This document shows positions 13,884 through 24,458 of a stretch of DNA of 64,000 nucleotides, piece after piece. Position numbers and translations under genes: made by a program. This DNA comes from Nicotiana tabacum (lineage: Eukaryota > Streptophyta > Magnoliopsida > Solanales > Solanaceae), in NCBI RefSeq assembly GCF_000715075.1, contig NC_134089.1, forward strand, positions 108,507,157 to 108,571,156. The letters are read 5' to 3'. Numbering within the stretch: position 1 is the stretch's first letter; the number at the start of each line of letters is the position of its first letter. A model generated the notes under the pieces. It was given only the letters and a program-made list of their open reading frames with translations. It was not told the origin of the DNA and did no database searches.

Positions 13884-16144
13884 TGTTGCGCCCCGTTATA
13901 TTACGTCGATATTATGTCCCGCTATATTATATTACGACGATGTTATACTCTGCGGTAATATATTACGATGATGTTACCTAGTAGTATTACATTATAGTGA
14001 TGTTACGCTTCGCAGTATTAAGTTACGACGATGTTACACCCAGTAGTATTGTACGTTGAATTTGTCGTAAGGAAATTGACATCAGTCAAGGAACAGATTA
14101 TTTGGGGATTATAAGGATCATAAGTGATGAGTAAATTCGTGAAGGTAAGAGGGTAAGTAAAATCGAAGAAAACGAATTTAGTCAAAGTTTGGCATTTTTT
14201 GATAAAATACGGGCCGAGCAATAATACCCGATATTTACGGACTAGTACCATATAAGATACCATATGACCACGGTAGTATAATATATAAAGTATATGTGAA
14301 TTATTTTTAAAAAAATAGAATTTTAAGTAATTTGTGATAATTTTTAAATTATGCGGGTAATTATTTAATTATCGGGTAACAGAACATTACCCAGTTAACT
14401 AATAAGCGGACAAAATTTAATCAATTACACTAAAAAAAATGTGGCAATCCCCTTGTTGGTATAAGGTGATTCATCACTCACCTTTACATGTGTCACAAGC
14501 TAAATTAAAAAGTCATGGTCTTATCAAATAAAGATTGATGAGCATTTAGAATTGATAAGCTCAATTCATACAAAATGAAATAACGAAATATACATTTTGC
14601 CTTAAACCAAACAAAAACGTGACAGGAGCAAGTAAGGATCATTTGGAAATTCCTTTCTTAAAGATTCTTTAAAAAGTAAAGTTAAGGATTCTTTCTTAAA
14701 GATGGGAAATTCAGTGACTAAATTTCATATAGAAAATGTAGAAGACAGAAGCTTGTTTCGTTTATTTGGATCAAAAGAGCAGAAGCAGTTTCATCCAAAA
14801 ATTTTAACTAAATCCAAAACCAAATTTTGTGTATAAATTTCAAAGAAGCAAGAATAATTTCGTTCAAGAATTTCGCAAAAACAGGTATGTTAAAGCTATC
14901 CCTTCTTTCTTTTGGCATGATCCCTATGATATGAACGAAACGTGTAGATGCACAAATTCCAAAAGTGACTCTACTCATAGAAGTAATAGAAATATCTATG
15001 TTGTTTAATTCCCATGTGTCATAATATTTTATCATATGTTCATGGGTCTTAGAAAAATACGAAAGTTGAAAAGATGTTACTTTAGATATTGTTCAAGAGG
15101 CAAAGTGGTCTTATGACATTCTGAATGGTTTTATTCACGTACTTTTCATGCATTGCATCTACGTGCATTGACCCATGACCAAATGGCATTATATACGTAT
15201 ATATGTGTATATATGTAAATATATGTATATAGGATATGGGAAAAGGTTATGGCGTTATATACGCACCACCACCTGATTAGCTGGTATATGATGATGATGT
15301 TGCCCACAGTGGCTGAAATATGATTCAAACGGCGTTATATACGCATATATGGGTATGTATTCAAATGGCGTTATATACGCATATATATGTATGTATTCAA
15401 ATGGCGTTATATACGTGTATATATGTATGTATGTATATGTATATGGGATATGGGAAAGGTTATGGTGTTATATACGCACCACCACCTGATCAGCTGGTAT
15501 ACGATGATAATTTTGCCCATAGTGGCCGATATGATATGATGGGATGCCCTCAGAGGCTGATGATATTATGAAATATGTACCTATGCATGACATGACATTC
15601 ATACGCATATGCATGACGTTAAAAGTAATTTATGATTTACAAAGTTATTCAGACTTACAGGTTGAGTCATGTACTCTATATGTCTTCCATATCTCTCATG
15701 TATTTATTTATGTGCCTTACATACTTAGTGCATTATTAGTACTGACGTCCTTTTTGCCTGGGGACGTTGCGTTTCATACCCGCAGGTCCCGATAGTCTGG
15801 TCGAGAGCCCTTCAAGTAGGCTATCAGCTCAGCGAAAGATGTTGGTGTGCTCCATTTGCTCGTTTGGTTAGTATGATTTAGACGTGTATTGTTTGGTATG
15901 GCGGGACTCTGTCTCGACCCTTATGACATTTATGTATTCTTAGAGGCTTGTAGACATATGTCGTGTACATAAAGGATTGTACGCTCTTGTCAGCCTATGT
16001 TTTGAGTTTATAAAGGATCATGTTGGCCTATTAGGCCCGTATGCATGTGTATATGATGATGTATTAAGAAAGATACATTACGTTGGTACTCAGTTGAGTA
16101 AGGTACCGGGTACCCGTCCCGGCCCATCGATTTGGGTTGTGACA
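13884..16144 (+). mobile_element. 3' LTR of element A
   Basis: It starts TGTTGCGCCCCGTTATATTA and ends GATTTGGGTTGTGACA, followed by the target duplication TATTC. It is 40 bp shorter than the 5' LTR, mainly because of fewer repeat units and an 11-bp gap near 15860. A tandem array with the same GGCGTTATATACGC core occupies 15178-15445. Confidence 0.92.
15178..15445. repeat. GGCGTTATATACGC tandem array, 3' LTR of A
   Basis: Counterpart of the array at 8360-8670, with a different arrangement of units. The short ORF across it (15320-15571) comes from repeat periodicity and is not a gene. Confidence 0.8.
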
Positions 16145-16149
16145 TATTC

Positions 16150-17489
16150 CTTAAATCCTTTACTCAAATTATCACTGATATTTTTTCCTTAGTCTTAATA
16201 ACCCACCAATACACCGATAACCAGAAACCGCACAAGTAGATAACCACACTGTCCAATCATATACGGTGGGGCTCTCCCACATAGCTTGAAGCTTTAATTA
16301 CATAACCCTGAGACCCACCGAGGTTCCTTCTTCCCCATTTGCATCATCTAAAAGTCCAATAGCGCATTCCAAACTCGAAGTCATGCTGCACTCAAATAAA
16401 AATACGTGGACCTAGACGCTGTCCACCGTGAATTTCCCAAATGGCTCCAGACTTTCCTCAAGGCGTGTGACTATCCTACCATAGAACGCATATGTTACTT
16501 TTCCACTCTCCCACTTTGGTTTAACCCTCTCCTTTAAGAAACTCCTCGACTTCTACTTTTCACACTTGACCTTCTAGCAATTCAACCACCACAAAACACC
16601 TCCCATATGTCCTTCCTTGTCTTTCGTCGCCCAATTGTTGCCCCAAATCCGAATCCATCTCTGTAACACCCGAACAAATGAGCCGCTACCAACTCTAAAC
16701 CTCTTAGAAGATCACCTTTCTCGAGCCATCAATACTAGAAGTACCAATTCGATTCCCAAATCGCTACATTTTATTATCTCTGACAACCGTATCTTAGGCA
16801 CCATTTCACAATACCCATCCCCCGAAGGAAAATTGAAGAAGGCCATAACATTGGTGAACCTTAATGTGTTCAACAAGGACGATGAAACCACATCACAATT
16901 GAGAACTCTACCATGCTCGAAAATACCAAGTCTTGTTACTCCATCAACCCAAATCTAAACATTCCTAGTCTGATTTCCTTTCCTCCACTGAAAATAGAAT
17001 ACTGAATCTCTGAAGCATGCACTGTGTAAAACCTTCTTTCAGGTCATTCAATGCCTCGATGCCTAGACAAGCATCCTACCATTACACAAACATTGTGCAA
17101 TAGCAATGCATGAATCATCATAACAATCAATGCCAAATCTCAAAACCTTAGGTAATACTGATGTTGAGTTGAAACAACACGACGACCTTCCAAAAGACGA
17201 CGGTAATAGCCCAATCAAATACGCAGGTAGAAACATCATGCACCATATATGTAGTACCATGACAATTCCTTGTTCCCAATCCATAACAAGTGATTCACAT
17301 CGCATAAGATTGAATAGAAAATAAATAAAGGTACAAGCCTCAAAAGGATCAATTCGCACGATGAGGAATCAAGAAGGGAAGGGCTCCTAACAGCCTTGTA
17401 GCCTCTCGAAGATAAGTACAGATGTCTCTGTACCGATCCGCAAGACTCTACTAAACTCGCTCATGACTTGTGAGACCTAAGTGAACCTA
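16150..17489 (-). mobile_element. Element B internal region, 5' part (leader)
   Basis: Read on the minus strand from the primer-binding site, this holds a leader with CTTGCGGATCGGTACAGAG and CTTATCTTCGAGAGGCTACA, a layout common in Solanaceae gypsy leaders. No gag start or zinc knuckle is visible in the 1.3 kb before element A interrupts it. The ORF of 113 codons at 16617-16958 is on the opposite strand and shows no domain I recognise. Confidence 0.65.
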
Positions 17490-17503
17490 GTGTTCTGATA
17501 CCA
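17490..17503 (-). other. Primer-binding site of element B
   Basis: The minus strand reads TGGTATCAGAACAC three bases after the LTR end. This matches the tRNA-Met-type site with one substitution (GAGC to GAAC). Confidence 0.85.
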
Positions 17504-18392
17504 AGTTGTCACGACCTAAAATTCATTAAAGATCGCGATGGCGTCGGACATCACTGTCGGGCAAGCCAACCATAAATACTTAATTTGGTTCTCATTTCAA
17601 TATTTTAGAAATCACATTTTCCTTCAATTAAATAGTAAAAGATAGGATTTACAAAATAAATAATAATATTTTTAATAATTTTAGTACAGGACAACCCATA
17701 ATCACCCCAAAACCCAGTGTCACAAGTGCACGAGCATCAACTAGGAATATAAAATAAAATACAGCATCTGTCCAGAATACAAATTGGATAGGAGAAATAT
17801 AAATACACTGAAGGAGACTCTGATGGTTGCGCGTCGTAATATAGAGTGCAGCTCACCTAAGTCCCCGCATGTATATATGCCTCTGCTCTCACAAGGCCAC
17901 TAAACATATGTGTACCTGCACAAAAATGTGCAGCAAGTATAGTATAAGTACGTAAATCTATGTGTACCTAGTAAGTATATAGCCTAACACCGGAGGAGTA
18001 GTGACGAGGGATCGACATCGACACTCACTAGTGGTCCAATAATATCAAGTACAGTAAAAGGGTAAATAAACATGAGGCAGAGTAAGTAAATAAATGAAAT
18101 AAACAAGCATAAAATACGTGATAAAATTCCCTTGTTTACAATGAACTCAAGCTTTCCATTAGAAATTCCCTCCTTAACCGGAGCACATATATCGGTGTAG
18201 TGGATCTCATCAAATAGATTGTCATAATTCAAATAAAAAAAAACTCACGGATACACTGGCTTCTTGTAAAATATTATGCATGATTCCATAAGGATATGCT
18301 ATAGGAAATGTCGAGACGTACGGCCCGATCCAACATAAATAGTTAAACTATGCACTGCTGAGAGTCAAACGGCACGACCCATATATGCATCT

Positions 18393-18525
18393 ATTAACCT
18401 GCCGAGGCTAATGGCCTGCTCTCATGAGAGTGTGGAACATAAATCCTACCGAGGCGAATGACTTTATCCCATAAGATGTGAAATACATAATCCTGCCGAG
18501 GCGAACTGCCTGATTCCATTAGAAT
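18393..18525. repeat. ~47-bp tandem repeat in B LTR (right copy)
   Basis: Three imperfect units with CTGCCGAGG starts, equivalent to 120-265 in the left LTR. Confidence 0.7.
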
Positions 18526-19429
18526 AAGAAGCTTTGACGGGTCTTTGACCCCACTCACAAATAAACGTGTGAGTTGTAATTTATTTAACAAAAACCTCTT
18601 AATGAAACATATATATCACGGAAACATGCCGTAAGAGGCGTAAAATTATTCGGTGACTAATCATGAACTCGTAAAGTCTCTACAATAGCAAGCCCACTCT
18701 CAAGTAGAATTGTAAAATAGAGGAATTTAATAGGCGAGAGACTGCTCAAATAGTACAACTATAACATGATGTGAACTTAAGCCTACCCGGACAATAACAT
18801 GAATGTATCTACGCACGGGCTCTCGTCACCTCGCGCGTACATATCCCCCACAACAAGTAGCACACATCAATATACAACACCTAGGGGTAATTTCGCCCTC
18901 ACAGGATTAGACAGGAGACTTACCTCGCTTCGAAGTTCCATAACCGGCTCCAACATCTCTCTAACACCTCAAACCGGTGTCCATCGCTCAAGCAATGTGC
19001 AAAGAATAAAAATATACTCTAATACTCATAACAAATCAATTTATAACAACTCCCAACTCCGCTCGAAAAGTCAATAAATTCAATCATCGGGCCCACGTGC
19101 ACGTATTCTGAAAATTATTAAAAATAAATATTACCCATACCTCATATGGTCTATATCCAGAAATTCATCCAATTTTGCCCATGAATTGAACCTCAAATCA
19201 AGAATTTACCGTTTTTCAACTTTGGGGCTCAAAATCCCAATTTCTACAATCCAAACACAGATAAAAATAGAAACCAACAAAAATAATCATGGGAAACATC
19301 AAAATAAAGGTTATATATTTATACCCTTGTTGACACTAGAACAACACTACGAAAATCACCTCAAACGGTGCTCTAGAACTCAAGATATACCTAAAATACT
19401 ACAATTTCGGTTTAAAATACTGCCCAGGC

Positions 19430-19570
19430 GATTTGTTTTTCATCGCCTTCGCGGGAGACATTCATGTCCGCGAAGAGCAATTTTTCGCGTTGACCAGTCA
19501 ACCCAGAAATCCTTCTTCGCATTCGTGGAACCTCTCTCGCATTCGCGAAGAACAAATCTTCGCACAAAAA
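19430..19570. repeat. CG-rich palindrome cluster in B LTR
   Basis: Repeated short, nearly self-complementary segments such as TCGCATTCGCGAAGA and CGCATTCGTGG. The left LTR equivalent is 3125-3265 (CTTCGCGTTCGCGG, CTCGCGTTCGCAAAG). It stands out against an AT-rich LTR. Confidence 0.7.
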
Positions 19571-20594
19571 ATCAGCAATTTTGTCTAATACGGAAATGGG
19601 CATAACTCTCTCATACGACATCAAAATTTGATGATTCCTGTTGCTATAGATCCGTAATTATGATATAGATCTAATGGTTCACTCCAATAATAAATCAAAG
19701 ATCGTTTTATCAATATAGTGCCCTTTATACCCAAGGAAACGACGCCGAAACATCAAATAAGAGCACGACACGACCCAAACACCTCTGAAACACACCCGAG
19801 GACCCTAGGACCCTATCCAATCGGACAAACCAGTCCAATAAAATAACACAGACCTGCTCAAGACCTCAAATCACATCAAACAATATCAAAATCATGACTC
19901 GCACCCCAAGCTTAATAAACTTTAGAACTTCAAACTTCTACATTCACAACCGAAACTCATCAAATCACGTCCGATTGACCTCAAATTTTGCACAAGTCAC
20001 ATTCAATATTATGGACCTACTCCAACTTCCAGAATCGGAATCTGACCTAGATATCAAAAAGTTCACTCCCTGTCAAACTTCCAAAAACTTTCAAATTTCT
20101 AACTTTCGCCAAATGACCCCGAAATGACCTACGGATCTCCAAATCCACTTCCGGACATGCTCCCAGTACCAGAATCACTACATGGAGCTATTCCTAGACT
20201 TATAATCCAAAACGGACATCGATAACATTGAAATACACCTCAACCCAAATTTATGAAATTCTTCCACAATTCTAACTTCCACAATAAGTGTTGAAACACT
20301 CCCGGGCCATCCAAAACCCGATCTGCACATATGAAAAAGTCTAAAATCATCATATGAACCTGTTGGAACCTTCAAATCCTGATTCTAAGGCCGTTTACTT
20401 AAAAATCATACTTTAGTTAATTCTTCCAACTTAAAGCTTCCGAAATGACAATTATCTTTCCAAATCAACTATGTACTTCCCGAAATTCAATTCTGACCAC
20501 GCATGCAAGTCATAATACCTGAACGGAAGCTACTCAAGGCTTCAAACTGCTTAATAATGCGCTAGAGCTCAAAATGACTGGTCGGGTTGTTACA

Positions 20595-21181
20595 GTTACT
20601 TCATCCACATTGATTGTTGCCAACCTAATTTTCTTGGTTGTTTTCATTCCAATTTCGTTGATTGTTATTGTTATGCCAATTCCCTTGATTGTTTGAATTC
20701 CAATCATTTTTCTCAAAACCACCATCATCTTGAACATAGTTCTCCACTCGAGTTTGCACTTTTGGACCCTTGGTTCTCCTCTTGTTCACCATCATGTTCA
20801 CTCCCTCTGTAGCATTTAATTTCTAAGGAGCTTGCACTTGATTTAGTTGGGTCTTTGCTAGTTGAGTCATGGCAGTTGTCAATTCGGCAATGGCTTGCCC
20901 ATGGTGTTGCAATTCTTCTTGAAGGTGGATCATATTCGGATCACTTTGGTGAACATTCGCCCAGGATTGCCAAGCCGACAACATTTTTGCCATCTCATCC
21001 AAAATTGCACATGCCTCTACCTAAGGAGTAGTCATAAAGTTCCCACCGGCTAGTTGATTCACTACACATTGGTTGGTTATGTTAATCCCATGTTAAAAGG
21101 CTTGTTGAATCATGCTCTCCGTCATATCATTGTTGGGACATTCCTTGACCATTATTCTATAGCGCTCTCATATCTGTGTAG
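20595..21181 (-). pseudogene. gag: gag fragment of a gypsy-type retrotransposon (antisense)
   Basis: Minus-strand translation gives a recognisable plant gypsy gag block with stops: an RIMVKECPNNDMTE-like segment, then NQCVVNQLAGGNFMT, LDEMAKMLSAWQSWANV, ELQHHGQAIAELTTAMTQLAK and a run rich in NN/NQ. These are typical of the middle of Athila/Tat-type gag proteins. No zinc knuckle or start is left. The fragment is cut on the left by the insertion of element B at 20594 and on the right by a junction with unrelated Tat 3' sequence near 21181. It is non-functional. Confidence 0.72.
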
Positions 21182-21881
21182 TGGAGAACAAGAAAATACA
21201 GTTCAAGTTTTGGCAATCAGGCGCCCACCTGGAGAACGAGGGAATACAGTTCATGTTTTGGCAATCAGGCGCCCACCTAGAGAACAAGGGAAGTCATTTT
21301 AGTCTCAATCTAGAATATAAACGAAAAAAAAAGGAAAAGAAAAAAAAGAGAAGTGAATCCAAAATACAGAAGCAGAGATAGATGTGAACTGCTTAAGATG
21401 TGGCTGAAGTCAAGAGCAAGGCGTGTCTGAGTTTGATCTGAAGAAGCTGTGGAAGAAGGAATTAGCACCTGCAACTAACAAGCGCCAAGGTTCAAATCTA
21501 AAGTCTGCATGAAGAACCATTCAAGACTCCAGATCAAGCTTCATAAGACTTATAGATAGGAATCTTGTAACTCGTAGTTGACAGGCTTAGTTAGTCTTTT
21601 TCATTTTGATGTAATAACAGGAACCGCGGACCGGAACCTCGACGGCACCTCAATCGGCTTTCCACCTCAGTACTTCATCACTCTTCCTAATTCTGAACTA
21701 TGCGTGGACTGATTCCTTTATAGTCAAGGATATGTAGACAACTCAGATACTAGGGCTCGGTCACATTCTCCTTCCTTAGTTTTTGGTCTCTCTAAATAAG
21801 GGTTGGGTCAAAAAATATGTCTAGTCGTTCTTTGTCTGAAAACTCTTCGCCTTCCCAGTCAAAGAGGGGCAGCTATAAACA
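21182..21881 (+). mobile_element. 3' internal tail of a Tat/Ogre-type element
   Basis: This is the untranslated stretch before the LTR at 21882. A roughly 52-bp duplication (21182-21290, GGCAATCAGGCGCCCACCT core) marks its left end. Next come a TGTAATAACAGGAACCGCGG segment and the polypurine tract CAAAGAGGGGCAGCT at 21860-21874. I know similar 3' tails from Solanaceae Tat elements, but no coding domain is present here, so the assignment rests on layout. Confidence 0.55.
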
Positions 21882-24458
21882 TGTAATTTTTGACCCTCCC
21901 CGAGATTTCACCCATTTTAGCGTAAAATATTTAGTTTAGACCTAATATTGATATTTCAATTAGTTTTGACTCTTTTACTTTATTTTATCAAAAATATGAA
22001 AATTATAAAAATATCTCTTCTTTTTAATTGCTTTTAGTTTATTACTTTTCGTAAAAATAAAACATAGTACCTTATTTTTATTTTAATATGATATTTGAAA
22101 ATACCAAAACAAAATAGGTTTATTTTAACGATTAGTCTTATCTTAATAGTTATTGTACTTAAGTAGGATTAATTGGTAAATGAGATCGTATTTTTAGTCT
22201 TGTTCACGGAGAAAGAATAAAATTTGGGCTCAAACAACCCATTTTTAAGCTTAATTTTCGGACCTAACCCATAATTCCTAGGTCCATACCCCCTAACCTA
22301 TAAATAACCTAAACCTATAAAAAAAAGAAGCAAACCTAAGACCCTAGACCCCTAGGCATCAAATCAGCCGCAATACACAAAATAGACCCCCACCCCGAAG
22401 ATCGTCTTCTTCGAGCCCCCCCCCCTCCCCCGTCGTTCATCTTCTTCACGCCCAACCATTTTTCAGCTCCAAAAATTTCAGCCGTTACCCCAGGTTTCAT
22501 CTTCTTCATGGAAACAAAGAAACCCTAGAGACCTAGACCTAGAGCACCAGCCACACAGACCAATAGGACCCCCCTCCCCCCCCCCCCCCGGTTCTTCTTC
22601 TTCAACCAGCAGAGAATCAGCCCAAAACTCGCCGTAGAAACAACCAACAGTTCCAGCCCCCATCTCCTTGTACACTAGTGAGCAGAACTCCTCCATTCCA
22701 AGACCAAGAGCTATCAACGAACAACCTTGACCGAACAAAAATGCCTATCATCGGCCTCTGACTTTCCCCCCTCGTCACACCATCCCCACTTCTGCCCACT
22801 GCCGCCTCCAACTTCCCCAAATCTAAGACCCTCAAAAACATAATCTCCCAACTCAAAAACAGATTTACACACACGTAGAGGAGGAAAACGGACAGGAATT
22901 TTCATTCAATTGAATCGAGGAATCGACTTAATTCTGCTTGTATGGAGTTTGCGAGAGATCTCGAGTTCGCCGTTCGAGTTGCTAGAGTTTTTTGTTAGTT
23001 AAAGATTATTTCAGTAGCTGAACACCGATTGGAAGTTATTTCTGGTCTTTATTTGGCTATTTTAAAGTCTTACTACTGTTGTCCAGGTCTTAATCACTCT
23101 GCTAATTATGTATTTATCATGTGAATCAAATGACAACGTGTTCATTCTGGACTTACAGTATGTGAAACGTGAATCATGTTCTTACATGTGAAATTTGATG
23201 GTTTTTTGTCGTTGATTTGCATATCCTGTTTGTTAAGCATGAGTTATAATTAAAATGAAATTGTAATCCTTATGTAATTTGATAAGAGGTTGTGTTGTAA
23301 TGGATGATGAGAAGGGTTTTGTTATTGCCTTGTATGGTTGTGATTTACAGATAGTCGTTAATTGGTCAGGTTGTTAATTTTGAAGCCAAAAATGGGATTA
23401 AATGAACTCTGGGATTGGCAGACTTTAATTAAGAGCTGAGCATCTTTGTTTATGTTTGGATTTATTATAAATGAACTATAATTATAGTAAAACTATTTAT
23501 TCTCTGTTTGATTTCATAAAGGATTGTAATTAAGAGTCTTAGTTGTGAATTCTGGGATTTTAGTTAGCTGTGAAATTCAATTGCAAGCTTTGGAGATGAT
23601 GTTTATTGAGTTCATCTCAATCGCAATATTCATGGTATGTAATTGTCGTAATTGTTGAATTTTAGTTGTTTTGTGATTTGAACGCAAATGCAATTACAAT
23701 AATAATTTTCTCCCGTTTGTAACTACTTTCAATTCCTGTTGTTTGCTTGGAATTAGAAATGAATCCGTTAGAATTCAGAGAAGTGGCTATTTCTAGAAGT
23801 ATTTGTTACAACCATTTATCCCCATGTTACTTAATTTTTGGTATTTCATAAAATAATATAATTATTAAAAATATTATTAAACAGACAGCATGTTTTAAGC
23901 GAGATTTAATTTATTGTCGTGATTATGGACACGTTCGCATGACATAATTACGATTCTTAAAAAAAACAGGGGTATGCATTTCGCACAACTTCAACTAAAC
24001 CTTCTTAATAATAACAAAGTGTTATTAATTGTGGACACGTTCGCGTGACATGATTTCTGATGCGCCAAACAAATGGGTACACGTGCGCGTGACCCGTTTC
24101 AAAATAATTACTTAATTAAAAAAGGCAAATACACATAGGTTCTAAAATGAGTAATTAGACAATTTGATTAAGCCAAGTATGATAAAAGCGACCGTACTAA
24201 AATCACGGAACCCGGAAATGCCTAACACCTTCTCTTCGGTTAACAGAATTCCTTACCCGGATTTCTGTGTTCGCACATCATAAATAAGAGTCAAAACCTT
24301 CCTCGATTCGGGATTTTAAACAGGTGACTTGGGACACCATAAATTATCCCAGGTGGCGACTCTGATCTTAATATAAATAATTTCGTTTCGATTGTCACTT
24401 AAATTGGAAAAAACTCCCTTATACTCCTTTTTGGGGGTAGTAAAAAGGAGGTGTGACA
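21882..24458 (+). mobile_element. LTR of a Tat/Ogre-type element
   Basis: This 2577-bp block starts TGTAATTTTTGACCCTCCCC right after a purine-rich tract and ends GGAGGTGTGACA. A TATA box (TATAAATA, 22299-22306) is followed by a C-rich leader with long C runs (22417-22435 and about 22570-22590). Overlapping ORFs at 22478-22905 are byproducts of this low-complexity leader. No second LTR of the family is in the window. The right neighbour is the truncated antisense gene of element D. Confidence 0.72.
22299..22306 (+). promoter_or_regulatory. TATA box of the Tat/Ogre-type LTR
   Basis: TATAAATA about 420 bp into the LTR, followed by a pyrimidine-rich leader, is placed as a U3/R promoter. Position and motif only. 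Confidence 0.5.

Larger units (their letters stand above)
7076..16144 (+). mobile_element. Element A: complete non-autonomous LTR retrotransposon (LARD-like)
   Basis: This 9069-bp element is flanked by the perfect 5-bp duplication TATTC (7071-7075 and 16145-16149). It has LTRs of 2301 and 2261 bp that are very similar, a tRNA-Met-type primer-binding site and a GGGGGG-containing polypurine tract. The interior is 4507 bp and shows no gag-pol domain. Intact LTRs, priming sites and target duplication without coding capacity match the description of large retrotransposon derivatives. The LTR ends and the sequence before the polypurine tract link it to Tekay-type gypsy elements. It interrupts the interior of element B, so it is younger than B, in line with its smaller LTR divergence. 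Confidence 0.9.
17507..20594 (-). mobile_element. 5' LTR of element B (right copy)
   Basis: The LTR is 3088 bp. On the minus strand it starts TGTAACAACCCGACCAGTC at 20594 and ends TTTAGGTCGTGACA at 17507, next to the primer-binding site. It matches the left LTR without the solo-LTR insertion. It contains a 47-bp tandem array (18393-18525) and a cluster of CG-rich imperfect palindromes (19430-19570). GTTAC at 20595-20599 is the predicted target duplication; the matching copy would lie left of the window. Confidence 0.9.

Noticed and set aside
16617..16958. Plus-strand ORF of 113 codons in element B
   Set aside because: It is antisense to B, shows no recognisable domain, and one ORF of this length is expected by chance.
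17490..17503. tRNA-like sequences at primer-binding sites
   Set aside because: They are 12-18 base complements to tRNA 3' ends adjoining LTRs, not tRNA genes. No cloverleaf surrounds them.
19186..19605. Plus-strand ORF of 139 codons
   Set aside because: It lies inside the B LTR on the strand opposite to its transcription, and the left LTR copy does not keep the frame.
22478..22905. Three overlapping minus-strand ORFs of 63-86 codons
   Set aside because: They come from the C-rich, stop-poor leader of an LTR, overlap in different frames and show no domain.
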